NCBI GenBank assembly: GCA_038226175.1
Contig: JBBRQP010000005.1
Coordinates: 1-64,000 of the forward strand
DNA: 64,000 bases
Reading direction: 5' to 3'
DNA from: JBBRQP01 sp038226175
GTDB lineage: Bacteria > Cyanobacteriota > Cyanobacteriia > Gloeobacterales > Anthocerotibacteraceae
Both the position numbers and the translations under genes were made by a program. Within the stretch, counting starts at the first letter, position 1, and every line of letters begins with the position of its first letter. The notes beneath the pieces were generated by a model. That model was given only the letters and a program-made list of their open reading frames with translations, searched no databases and was not told the origin of the DNA. Shown here in pieces: positions 17,420 through 25,767 of this stretch.

Positions 17420-17875
17420 TCAGACCTTGCTGCAAACTGCGACAATTTGCTCACGCCGTGAAGGCGGTAACTGGCGTAACCAGTCACTAACCTGGATACT
17501 GATGAAATTGATTAAAGCTTTTTCGCGATTACACTGCGGGCAACCGGCTACCGAACGCATCGGCTCTGGCAAAAGTTCTGGTTTAGTCAGGGCAACGGCA
17601 CTAGTCTGGGTACGGGAACTGCGTTCCGTCACATTTTCCAATACGGCTTTGGTGCCCTTATTACATAGCGGAGCCAAACGATAGGTCATCGGGACTTTCA
17701 GGATTTTGGGCGCATCCTTAATAAAGGGTAGAGACTTAGCCAAAAGCTGGGCTTTTTGATCCACAGCCGTGCCAGACACACTGCTCATAGTCGTAGCTGC
17801 CTTCATCGCTTCTTGGGCAAAAACGACGGTGGCACACAACATACCGGACAACAAGAGGGTTAGAGCCTTTTTCAT
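17420..17875 (-). CDS. Secreted cysteine-containing protein, unknown function
   Basis: A signal peptide (MKKALTLLLSGMLCATVVFA) precedes about 130 mature residues. Four Cys are spaced as one in PLCNKG, a CxxC (GCPQCNREKA) and one near the end (AVCSKV), which could bind a metal or form disulfides in the periplasm. I do not recognise the family. The ATG at 17875 is chosen because it begins the signal peptide; a TTG three codons upstream is less likely. It is divergent from moaA. Confidence 0.6.
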   Translation of the reverse strand: MKKALTLLLSGMLCATVVFAQEAMKAATTMSSVSGTAVDQKAQLLAKSLPFIKDAPKILKVPMTYRLAPLCNKGTKAVLENVTERSSRTQTSAVALTKPELLPEPMRSVAGCPQCNREKALINFISIQVSDWLRQLPPSRREQIVAVCSKV

Positions 17876-17982
17876 GGTCAACAATCAGTTAGCGATAGGC
17901 ATTACAATAGCACTATGCGGGTACTTTGGGTTTTACAAAATCTTTCTTTTTTGGTTGCCATGCAAACCAAGGAGCTAACCCC

Positions 17983-18957
17983 ATGAATACTGTCAATTAT
18001 TTGCGCATTAGCCTGATTGATCGGTGTAATTTTCGGTGTAGCTACTGTATGCCCACAGATTCAGAGCTAACTTATTTAAACAACCAAGAACTCTTGACCA
18101 ATGCCGAACTCCTTACATTGATCCGTGAGGTTTTTGTACCCTTGGGTCTTGATCGTTTTCGTTTGACTGGTGGCGAACCCCTACTCAGACGCGGACTCGT
18201 CGATTTGGTTGGGCAATTGGTGAACTCGGCGGGCGTAAAAGACGTATCGCTGACGACTAACGCCTATCTATTAGAAACGATGGCAGTGGATCTGTACCAA
18301 GCGGGTTTGCGGCGCATCAATATCAGCTTAGATGCCTTAGACGCTGATATTTTTCGACAAATTACGGGGCGTGACCATTGGCAAAAGGTTTGGCGCGGTA
18401 TTGAGAGTGCCCATCGGGTAGGCTTTGATCCGCTCAAGCTTAATGTAGTAGTTTTACCGGGCATCAATGAAGCACAGGTTCCAGCGCTAGCAGCCTTGAC
18501 CCTAGAAAGAGCATGGCATGTGCGCTTCATCGAATTTATGCCGATTGGTAATACGAGTTATTTTGATGAAAAAGGGTGGGTCAACTCAGAAACATTACGT
18601 GAACGATTGCGCCAAGAGTTCGGTTTAGTTCCCGCTCAATGTTATGGCAACGGCCCAGCAGAAGTCTGGCAATTGCCCGGAGCCAAAGGCACAATCGGCT
18701 TTATCTCCCAGATGTCAGAGTGTTTTTGTGACCGTTGTAATCGCTTGCGACTCTCCGCTGATGGCTGGCTACGACCGTGCTTGCTCAATGAAACAGGGCA
18801 GCTCGATCTCAAAACTGCTTTGCGTGAGGGTAAATCGCCTGCACTTTTACAACAACAGGTGGCGGAACTACTCCAACTAAAAGCTGATATTCATTTTAAA
18901 GACCGTGACCGAGGTCAGACGACTTACAGCCGAACCATGTCTCAGATCGGTGGTTAA
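17983..18957 (+). CDS. moaA: GTP 3',8-cyclase MoaA (molybdenum cofactor synthesis)
   Basis: MoaA is the radical-SAM enzyme that starts molybdenum cofactor synthesis from GTP. The N-terminal cluster motif is CNFRCSYC, followed by RLTGGEPLLRRGL for SAM contact. The C-terminal cluster is CFCDRCNRLRLSADGWLRPC, and the chain ends in Gly-Gly, as required in this family. The ATG at 17983 has AAGGAG upstream; the frame reaches back to 17926 but that part is unrelated. The cofactor is needed by NarB, encoded about 10 kb away. Confidence 0.97.
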   Translation: MNTVNYLRISLIDRCNFRCSYCMPTDSELTYLNNQELLTNAELLTLIREVFVPLGLDRFRLTGGEPLLRRGLVDLVGQLVNSAGVKDVSLTTNAYLLETMAVDLYQAGLRRINISLDALDADIFRQITGRDHWQKVWRGIESAHRVGFDPLKLNVVVLPGINEAQVPALAALTLERAWHVRFIEFMPIGNTSYFDEKGWVNSETLRERLRQEFGLVPAQCYGNGPAEVWQLPGAKGTIGFISQMSECFCDRCNRLRLSADGWLRPCLLNETGQLDLKTALREGKSPALLQQQVAELLQLKADIHFKDRDRGQTTYSRTMSQIGG

Positions 18958-19045
18958 CACTCTCCCTAACCAACGCGTTAGCTAGCAACATCAGCGTGTT
19001 GCTGTGCAGTAACAGCTGTACTGTGGCTACTTAAGCTAAAAAAGT

Positions 19046-20134
19046 TTATGTCCCACACTGTCCCGCCCAACTTCCCTGCCATTCATCCCCACCGACTTCT
19101 ACAGCCGCCAAGTCAGAGTGAGCTTGTAGACATAGCTTGGCCTGTGAGCCACGTCCTCGGTAGAGGCGCAAATTTATACTGCCTACCAAACTATGACGGC
19201 TAATTGGATGTAAGGTATCCGTGAGTGAAGGACCAAGTAAAGTGTGTAACTCAGCTGTGGCAACCTCAGCTGTAATTAAAATTTCATACCCATTGGCTGC
19301 CCCCCAAAGCTGCCAAGTTGTCTGTGTAGCCGTATAGGTTACCCAGCGCACCCGTCCTGTCTCCGGGCGAAAATCATAAAATCGTCCTTGATAGTGCAAA
19401 CCAATCATCGCCGCCTCATCAGCCCAACTCAGCAATTTGCGTAGACCACCCCCACTAGTCAGCGTCAAATTTGGATCTGCTGCACCCTGACTTATGGTAA
19501 AACTATTGCACTGTAGCCAAAACCAAATCGATGGGTAGCCTAATCCCCAGTTTTTTTCGATATAGACCGGAGCTTGCGTAAATTGATAGCACTTTTCTTG
19601 CCATGCAAACCATCCCGTCGCCCAGCCATGCGCCATACAAATCTGCCAGCCCACTTCATAGACCGGCAAATAAGATAAGAGTCCCATAGTTGCTTGGTCT
19701 CGTCCCCAGCCTGTGATCGGCGTAATCTGATAATCCCAACTTGCAGTCTGTCCGTCAGTAGTACAGATACGGCCTTGATTAACGGTTGCACTAGCTTGAT
19801 AGCCTGTCGTCAGGTGCTCCCAAAACTTCTCCGAATCTAGTTCGCCTAGTGGCTGCGTCCCCTGCACTTGCCCAAAAGCTAAACGCTCCCGCGCCGCCCA
19901 AAAACTGCTCACCTGCGGTAAAGTCTCCACTAATAGCCCAGCCCGTCCCAAAACTTGGATCCCACCTTGACTAAACGGTGAACCACCTTGAGGGTCTTCG
20001 ATACTGTAGATCGTCACAAAGGACTCGGCTATCGTCGGTAAACTCAAGCGGTAGTACCAACCTTCAAAAAAGCGTTGGCGACCGCGTGGCCCATGATAGC
20101 CCTGATGGGATTGTGCAATGCCATTGATCTTCAT
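19046..20134 (-). CDS. Tocopherol cyclase
   Basis: Tocopherol cyclase closes the chroman ring in vitamin E synthesis (VTE1 in plants, slr1737 in Synechocystis). The 362-residue product shows the family opening GYHGPRGRQRFFEGWYYR, then VTIYSIEDPQGG, the Trp-rich centre AHGWATGWFAW and YIEKNWGLGYPSIWFWLQCN, and a C-terminal region ending DEWQGSWAGQCG. It stands alone; other tocopherol genes are not in the window. It diverges from the sulfotransferase gene, with 48 bases between the two start codons. Confidence 0.88.
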   Translation of the reverse strand: MKINGIAQSHQGYHGPRGRQRFFEGWYYRLSLPTIAESFVTIYSIEDPQGGSPFSQGGIQVLGRAGLLVETLPQVSSFWAARERLAFGQVQGTQPLGELDSEKFWEHLTTGYQASATVNQGRICTTDGQTASWDYQITPITGWGRDQATMGLLSYLPVYEVGWQICMAHGWATGWFAWQEKCYQFTQAPVYIEKNWGLGYPSIWFWLQCNSFTISQGAADPNLTLTSGGGLRKLLSWADEAAMIGLHYQGRFYDFRPETGRVRWVTYTATQTTWQLWGAANGYEILITAEVATAELHTLLGPSLTDTLHPISRHSLVGSINLRLYRGRGSQAKLCLQAHSDLAAVEVGGDEWQGSWAGQCGT

Positions 20135-20182
20135 AGTTTCGATAGTAAACGATAAGATAAAAAGACATTGGCGGAGAGCATC

Positions 20183-21094
20183 ATGTCTGAGTTTCCAGCA
20201 CCGATTTTTATCTTAGCCTCGCCTCGCTCTTTTACTTCTTTGATTTCGACCATGCTCGGTCAACATCCCCAAGCCTATGGGGTACCAGAGCTAAATTTAT
20301 TTGTGACCGAGACTATGGATCAACAGCTACAGCGTATGAAAGGGCTAAAACAATTTATGATGCATGGCCTCCTGCGTACAGTTGGTCAACTTTATGGCGG
20401 TGAACAGACTGTTAATACGATGGATATGGCAAATCGCTGGGTCGGGCGTTATCGCGAATCAACCAATGCCGAAGTCTACTACGAACTTTGTCGTAAAGTC
20501 GCACCACTTCGGATTGTAGATAAAAGCCCGGTTTATGCCTCTAAGCCAGAAATCTTACGCCGACTTTATAAAGCATTTCCCGAGGCTCATTTTCTTTATC
20601 TCGTCCGTCACCCGCGTACCCAAGGCCAATCGGTCATGAAAATTAAGGGCGGAGCGATTGTGACGGCACTCTCTGGAGCCATTGACCGCTCGACCAACCC
20701 ACCGACCGTAGACCCTCAAATTGCCTGGCATAAGATGCAGTGGGATATTTTGGAGTTTCTCAGTGAGGTGCCCCGTGAGCGTCAGATGCATCTGCATGGT
20801 GAAGATATTCTCAATGACCCTGATATCTATTTCGAGAAAATTTGTCGTTGGTTGGGCTTTGCCTGGGATGATGAAATCCTCGAAGCTATCCTGCGTCCAG
20901 AAGATTCACCCTATGCATCGCCAGGTCCTTTTGGTGCCCACCTGGGTAATGACCCTAATTTCTTAAAATCACCAGAGTATCGCTATCGGGGTATCGAACC
21001 GAGTAGTCTGATTGGAGCCTTGCCTTGGCGTAAGGATGGTAAAGGCTTTACCGCAGACGTAGTCGAACTAGCTCAAGCCATTGGATATAGCTGA
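20183..21094 (+). CDS. Sulfotransferase-family protein
   Basis: The sequence has the PAPS-binding P-loop-like motif FILASPRSFTSLISTMLGQHP at the N-terminus and a second PAPS segment with HFLYLVRHPRTQGQS. It ends with a family-type stretch around GAHLGNDPNFL. Sulfotransferases of this type transfer sulfuryl from PAPS to a small molecule or sugar; the acceptor cannot be predicted. I use the ATG at 20183, which has GGAG about nine bases upstream, rather than the TTG at 20168. A Crp-type regulator follows 60 bases downstream. Confidence 0.8.
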   Translation: MSEFPAPIFILASPRSFTSLISTMLGQHPQAYGVPELNLFVTETMDQQLQRMKGLKQFMMHGLLRTVGQLYGGEQTVNTMDMANRWVGRYRESTNAEVYYELCRKVAPLRIVDKSPVYASKPEILRRLYKAFPEAHFLYLVRHPRTQGQSVMKIKGGAIVTALSGAIDRSTNPPTVDPQIAWHKMQWDILEFLSEVPRERQMHLHGEDILNDPDIYFEKICRWLGFAWDDEILEAILRPEDSPYASPGPFGAHLGNDPNFLKSPEYRYRGIEPSSLIGALPWRKDGKGFTADVVELAQAIGYS

Positions 21095-21154
21095 GTTTGC
21101 ATGAAAGTGTAACAGTTTATCGCTATACTGGCTTAGAACTTGCTCTAGCCTAAA

Positions 21155-21823
21155 ATGGATAATCTTTCTGCTTTAGAAATTTTTAGTAAGATCAGTCCTG
21201 CATCCTTAGCTCTAGTCACCCGGACGATGACCCAACGCAGCTACAAAGCCGGGGTCACGGTACTTTTTCAGGATGACTGGGGACAAGCCGTTTATTTTAT
21301 CCTTGAGGGCTGGGTCAAAATTAGGCTTTTTCAACGTGATGGGACAGAAATTACTTTGAATATTTTAGGTGCTGAAGAGATTGTCGGAGAAATGGCGGCC
21401 TTAGATCAATCGCCACGTTCGACCGATGTGATCGCCCTAACAGCGCTGCGTTTAGGGATTTTGCCCCGTGATACTTTTCTGACTCTGGTCAGTCGAGAAC
21501 CGTTGTTTAATCAAGACTTACTAATTTTGATGGCTAATCGTTTGCGTCAAGCTAACCGACGGCTAATGTTTAGAGATGCGAGCAGTGAAAAACGTTTGAT
21601 TGATATCTTATTATTTATTGCGGAAGGGCAAGGGCGCACCAGTCGTGAGGGTGTGATGATCCCAGCTTTTCCACACCGCGAATTGGCTGCACTTAGTGGT
21701 CTTGCCCGTGAAACCGTAAGCCGGAGCCTAGCTGAGTTGCAAAGACAGGGCTTAGTCGAAAAAGTAGATATGATGCTACGTCTACCGAGCTTGGATCGTC
21801 TCAGAGATATGTTGGGTGACTAA
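21155..21823 (+). CDS. Crp/Fnr-family transcriptional regulator
   Basis: The 222-residue protein has an N-terminal cyclic-nucleotide-type beta-roll (GQAVYFILEGWVKIRLF, then EIVGEMAALDQSPRSTDVIA) and a C-terminal winged helix. The recognition helix is GLARETVSRSLAELQRQGLVE, the usual E-x-x-S/R arrangement that reads TGTGA-like half sites. The GEMAALDQSPRST segment resembles the cAMP-binding pocket, so cAMP binding is possible. It is not NtcA by sequence. It ends 3 bases from the convergent ABC1 gene. Confidence 0.9.
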   Translation: MDNLSALEIFSKISPASLALVTRTMTQRSYKAGVTVLFQDDWGQAVYFILEGWVKIRLFQRDGTEITLNILGAEEIVGEMAALDQSPRSTDVIALTALRLGILPRDTFLTLVSREPLFNQDLLILMANRLRQANRRLMFRDASSEKRLIDILLFIAEGQGRTSREGVMIPAFPHRELAALSGLARETVSRSLAELQRQGLVEKVDMMLRLPSLDRLRDMLGD

Positions 21824-21826
21824 CCT

Positions 21827-23638
21827 TCATCGTGCCGATTTGGTGGTAGTCTGTCCAGTCAAGACTTGGCGTAGTAAACGAGCCGTTTGTTGCTCGACCC
21901 AGCGCAGAGCCAATTGCTGACCTAGTTGTCGTCCTTCCCTATGGGTCAAGACGCGACTGATGAGCGGTAAGGCACGTTGGAGTGTGGTAACTGCAGAAGT
22001 TTTTGGGCCGTTATCTAGTAAGCTCACAAGCCGTTCATAGCCTGTCTCACCCTTGTCATCAGGCGTAAATAACTCAGCTACCATCCGTTCGCGAATCGTT
22101 TGTCCGCCCTCTGAAGCCAAGAAATCTAAAACTTGATCGAGCGTGCGTTCCCAGTTATACTCGCGGGCACTCTGGGAATTTTTGAGTAGATTCTCTAAAC
22201 GATTCCAGCGAAAACGATTATCTTTAAATAACAATTCTTGCAAAGATTCGCGTAAGCGTGGCGAGTCGTCAGTTAAAAAACGATTAGCAACATAGGGATA
22301 GGCTAATTCTAAAACTTTGAAATCTGGATTAACACTAATTGCAATGCCTTCGAGGGTGACCAAGGAACGAATAATCAGAGCATAATAAGCAGGTACACGA
22401 AAGGGCAAATCGTACATGACTGCTGACAATTTGTCTGTGATACTCTTAAAATTGAGGTCAGAAACACTCGAACCTAAAGCACTATCGAAGACCATTTCCA
22501 AAGCAGGCGTTATGATACTCAAATCCGTATCCGGTTCCAAAAAACCTAGATTTACATAATCTGTTGATAAGGCCGGAAAATCTCGATTGACTAAGTGAAC
22601 AACAGCTTCAAGTAAACCATAGCGCTGTTCAGGCGTGACTTCACTCATCATGCCAAAGTCTAGATAAGCTAGCCTGCCATCGCGCATTGCCATCAGGTTA
22701 CCCGGATGGGGGTCAGCATGAAAAAAACCATATTCCATCAGTTGGCGTAAGGATGCTTGTACACCTACTTCAACGATTTTGTTAGCATCCAAACCTGCTG
22801 CTTTGACATCTTCGACATTAGTGAGTTTAACGCCATCGATCCACTCCATAGTTAGAACATGACGGCGGGTATAGTTCCAATAAATTTTGGGCACATAAAT
22901 TTCAGGAATAGCACTCAAAAGTTGCGCGAAATATTCAGCATTTTTACCCTCATGGACATAATCAATTTCTTCAAATAGCTTGGTGCCAAACTCGTCTAAT
23001 ATGGCTACTACATCACTTTTAAAAATTTGTGGAAAACTTTGTTTGGCCCAAGCCAACAGACGCCGCAGTAGCAATAGATCAAGAGAAATAATCGCTAATA
23101 GATTGGGTCGTTGAACCTTGATCGCGACTGCTTCTCCAGTTTTTAACTCGCCTTTGTAGACTTGACCCAAAGAAGCTGAAGCAATCGGGCGCGGACTAAT
23201 CGAACGATAAATTTCATCAGGGGGAGCGCCCAGTTCTTCGGTAATAAATGCATAAGCCTGATCATTGGGAAACGGAGCAACCCGGTCTTGAAGTTCGGTC
23301 AGACATTCCAAAAAGATTGGTGGAACTAAATCAGGGCGCGTTGAGAGAGCTTGACCGATTTTGATGTAAAAAGGGCCAAGATCAGTGAGTAAACGTAAGA
23401 GTTGGAGCGCCCGTTTACGTTCATTTTTTTGTCCTTGACCCGAAAGACGGTCAAACCACAAACTCCAAGCAAAACTCAAGATTGGCAAAATGATTTGTAA
23501 GGTGCGTCGGGTAGGCTCTAGCCAATTCCCATAATAAAATTCTTCAATAGCCTCAGGTTTATAAGCCCGTAGACGTTCCATTTCAGGGGCTTCTTTTGGC
23601 TCAGAGAGCATCATTGAGGTAGCCGGCATCATGTTCAT
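21827..23638 (-). CDS. ABC1/AarF/UbiB-family protein kinase-like protein
   Basis: The 603-residue protein has the ABC1 signature KIGQALSTRPDLVP, the atypical Ala-rich nucleotide loop (RPIASASLGQVYKGEL), the lysine in VAIKVQRPN, the catalytic FHADPHPGNLMAM and metal-binding LDFGMMSEV. A C-terminal segment of about 180 residues follows. Family members support quinone biosynthesis; plastid and cyanobacterial members influence prenylquinone and tocopherol metabolism. A tocopherol cyclase lies nearby, which fits but proves nothing. Confidence 0.93.
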   Translation of the reverse strand: MNMMPATSMMLSEPKEAPEMERLRAYKPEAIEEFYYGNWLEPTRRTLQIILPILSFAWSLWFDRLSGQGQKNERKRALQLLRLLTDLGPFYIKIGQALSTRPDLVPPIFLECLTELQDRVAPFPNDQAYAFITEELGAPPDEIYRSISPRPIASASLGQVYKGELKTGEAVAIKVQRPNLLAIISLDLLLLRRLLAWAKQSFPQIFKSDVVAILDEFGTKLFEEIDYVHEGKNAEYFAQLLSAIPEIYVPKIYWNYTRRHVLTMEWIDGVKLTNVEDVKAAGLDANKIVEVGVQASLRQLMEYGFFHADPHPGNLMAMRDGRLAYLDFGMMSEVTPEQRYGLLEAVVHLVNRDFPALSTDYVNLGFLEPDTDLSIITPALEMVFDSALGSSVSDLNFKSITDKLSAVMYDLPFRVPAYYALIIRSLVTLEGIAISVNPDFKVLELAYPYVANRFLTDDSPRLRESLQELLFKDNRFRWNRLENLLKNSQSAREYNWERTLDQVLDFLASEGGQTIRERMVAELFTPDDKGETGYERLVSLLDNGPKTSAVTTLQRALPLISRVLTHREGRQLGQQLALRWVEQQTARLLRQVLTGQTTTKSAR

Positions 23639-23749
23639 AAGAAGATTGTAACAGTTTATTGCGGAGCAACCTGTTCCGTGAGATACATACTATTCTGACG
23701 AATTTACTTTATGGTATTGACCCAAATAAGTGCTCCTGCTGCACTTTGC

Positions 23750-23779
23750 TTGATCGCCTTACCCTCAGCGCGTTACACT
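23750..23779 (+). promoter_or_regulatory. Putative sigma-70 promoter of the psbM-like gene
   Basis: TTGATC (23750-23755) and TACACT (23774-23779) are separated by 18 bases, and the psbM-like ATG begins 31 bases after the -10 box. The match to consensus is fair (4/6 and 4/6). It is a sequence-based guess. Confidence 0.4.
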
Positions 23780-23809
23780 ATGGTCATCTTGCCGCGCGGT
23801 AGCTAGTTC

Positions 23810-23902
23810 ATGAATACCATTTCCATTCTTGCCGTTGTTTTACTGGTTTTGATTCCTGTGGGATTTTTGCTGGTAGTTTGGCTACAGAGCCCTGAGCGTT
23901 AA
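23810..23902 (+). CDS. psbM: Photosystem II subunit PsbM (divergent)
   Basis: This 30-codon gene encodes a single-helix peptide with the core VLIPVGFLLVVWLQS. It aligns with PsbM of other cyanobacteria, in which the core reads VLVPTVFLLILFIQT: the Pro, the FLL and the Gln sit in the same places. PsbM lies at the photosystem II dimer interface. The N-terminus (MNTISILAV) lacks the usual MxVNxLG start, so the peptide is divergent and short by a few residues. The gene stands alone 22 bases upstream of lysA. A chance hydrophobic reading frame is possible, but the pattern match is good. Confidence 0.7.
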   Translation: MNTISILAVVLLVLIPVGFLLVVWLQSPER

Positions 23903-23924
23903 CTTAATTATCTGAGTCTAGACC

Positions 23925-25259
23925 ATGCTTTCTCCCAATCAACATTTGCGCCCTTTGACTGCACAGACCAACCAGCTCGGGCATTTACAACTCGGTGGCT
24001 GTGATACGGTGATGCTTGCCAGCCAATGGGGTACGCCTCTTTATATTTTGGATGAGCTGACCCTGCGTACAGCCTGTCAGGAGTACGTCCAGACGCTCAA
24101 AAAAGTTTATCCCGGCGAATCTTTGGCGATTTATGCCTCAAAAGCTTGGAATATGTTAGCCCTGTGTGCCTTAGTACACCAAGAAGGTCTTGGGGTTGAT
24201 GTGGTATCAGCCGGAGAATTAGTCGGAGCGATTCGAGCCAATGTACCCGTCAAGTTAATTTATTTTCATGGTAATAATAAATCTCTTCTAGAGCTGAAGT
24301 TAGCTCTGAGCCATGGCGTGACCATAGTGGCAGATAATTGGTTGGAGCTAGAGCAATTAGTCGATTTAAGCCAACAGCTAAGTTGCACACCACGCTTATT
24401 GATTCGGATTACGCCGGGTATCGAATGCCACACCCACGAATATATTCAAACCGGGCATATTGACAGCAAGTTTGGGTTTGACCCGACGGTGATGCATGAT
24501 GTATTCGGTTATCTTGCCAAACACCCCGAACTTGATGTGGCGGGCATTCATGCGCATATTGGTTCACAGATTTTTGAGCTACAACCCCATCAAGATTTGG
24601 GTGAGGTACTCGTCGATCTCTATGCCGAGGGGCTTACTTACGGATTACCGTTGACTGAGTTAGATGTCGGGGGTGGTTTGGGTATTTGTTATACCAATGC
24701 CGATGACCCGCCTTCGATTACGCGATGGGTTGAGACGGTGGCAACGAGCGTGGCACATGCCTGTGAAAAAGCTCATATTCCGTACCCAAAACTCATTTGT
24801 GAACCAGGCCGTTCGCTAGTGGGTTCGGCTGGGGTAACCCTCTATACGGTAGGCTCCCAAAAAACTGTTCCTGGAATTCGGCAATACGTCGCTGTTGATG
24901 GCGGCATGTCAGATAATCCGCGCCCAATTACCTATGGTGCCAAATACACAGCACTCGTCGCGAATAAAGCCGGACTCGAACCTACAGCCCAAGTCACGGT
25001 TGCGGGTAAACATTGTGAGTCAGGCGATATTCTACTCAAGGACATTGCGCTAGCTCCTTTAGAAAACGGTGATATTTTAGCGGTTTTTGCCACTGGTGCT
25101 TACAACTACGCCATGGCTTCTAACTACAACCGCTTACCGCGTCCGGCAGCCATACTGGTTTATGAAGGTGAAGCAACGTTGGTTTTGGAACGGGAAACTA
25201 CTGAAGATCTGCTCAAACATGACCATCTGCCCTTACGATTATTGCATCCTCACGAATAA
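23925..25259 (+). CDS. lysA: Diaminopimelate decarboxylase
   Basis: LysA is the PLP enzyme that makes lysine from meso-diaminopimelate. The PLP lysine is in AIYASKAWN, followed by VDVVSAGELVGA, GIHAHIGSQIFE, the glycine-rich DVGGGLGICY, the EPGRSLVG motif and the active-site CESGD. The tyrosine-bearing ATGAYNYAMAS is near the C-terminus. The length of 444 residues is normal. The last ten bases overlap the 3' end of the convergent gene at 25250. Confidence 0.96.
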   Translation: MLSPNQHLRPLTAQTNQLGHLQLGGCDTVMLASQWGTPLYILDELTLRTACQEYVQTLKKVYPGESLAIYASKAWNMLALCALVHQEGLGVDVVSAGELVGAIRANVPVKLIYFHGNNKSLLELKLALSHGVTIVADNWLELEQLVDLSQQLSCTPRLLIRITPGIECHTHEYIQTGHIDSKFGFDPTVMHDVFGYLAKHPELDVAGIHAHIGSQIFELQPHQDLGEVLVDLYAEGLTYGLPLTELDVGGGLGICYTNADDPPSITRWVETVATSVAHACEKAHIPYPKLICEPGRSLVGSAGVTLYTVGSQKTVPGIRQYVAVDGGMSDNPRPITYGAKYTALVANKAGLEPTAQVTVAGKHCESGDILLKDIALAPLENGDILAVFATGAYNYAMASNYNRLPRPAAILVYEGEATLVLERETTEDLLKHDHLPLRLLHPHE

Positions 25260-25732
25260 GAAGTCAAACGGCTAATCAGGGCATTTAGCTCTACGCCATA
25301 GAGCTGATAATTATCTACTTTTTGTTTATAAATTGCCAGATCTCCCTCATAGGCGGCGGGCTTGTAGCTCTCTTTTTTGAGGGATTTGGCTTCGATATGT
25401 CCGCATAGGCGTTCCATTACTTGCACCGCTTGCCGCAAAAAATCTAAATATTTACTCAACAGGCCATAAAACTCAACCAGAATTACGCGATTAGGGATGG
25501 TTTCCTCAAAGCTCTGCGCTTGTGCCAGACCATCCTTTGCAGCAGCAGTCAGCTCAGTCAACTTTTCTAAAAGTACAGGAATGGCTGGTTTGAGGTCATC
25601 TACTTTATTCCAACCAAAACGATTTTTCCAAGAAAACAACCGTTCATGTAAATCTAAATATTCACCCAAGGCTGTCTGGGCATCCTGAGTCAGGGTTATG
25701 GCAGATTGTTTGAGGGCTTGTGGGTCATTCAT
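25250..25732 (-). CDS. Conserved-type helical protein, unknown function
   Basis: The product is about 160 residues long and looks fully helical, with charged heptads such as PVLLEKLTELTAAAKDGLAQ and DFLRQAVQVMERLCGHIEAK. There is no signal peptide or membrane segment. I do not recognise it. The ATG at 25732 (MNDPQALKQS) is taken in preference to a non-ATG codon nine codons upstream. It overlaps the lysA 3' end by 10 bases in convergent orientation, and lies 35 bases downstream of the TPR gene on the same strand. Confidence 0.6.
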   Translation of the reverse strand: MNDPQALKQSAITLTQDAQTALGEYLDLHERLFSWKNRFGWNKVDDLKPAIPVLLEKLTELTAAAKDGLAQAQSFEETIPNRVILVEFYGLLSKYLDFLRQAVQVMERLCGHIEAKSLKKESYKPAAYEGDLAIYKQKVDNYQLYGVELNALISRLTSYS

Positions 25733-25767
25733 AGTGTTTATTTTAATGGCAATGGTCAAATAGCTGC

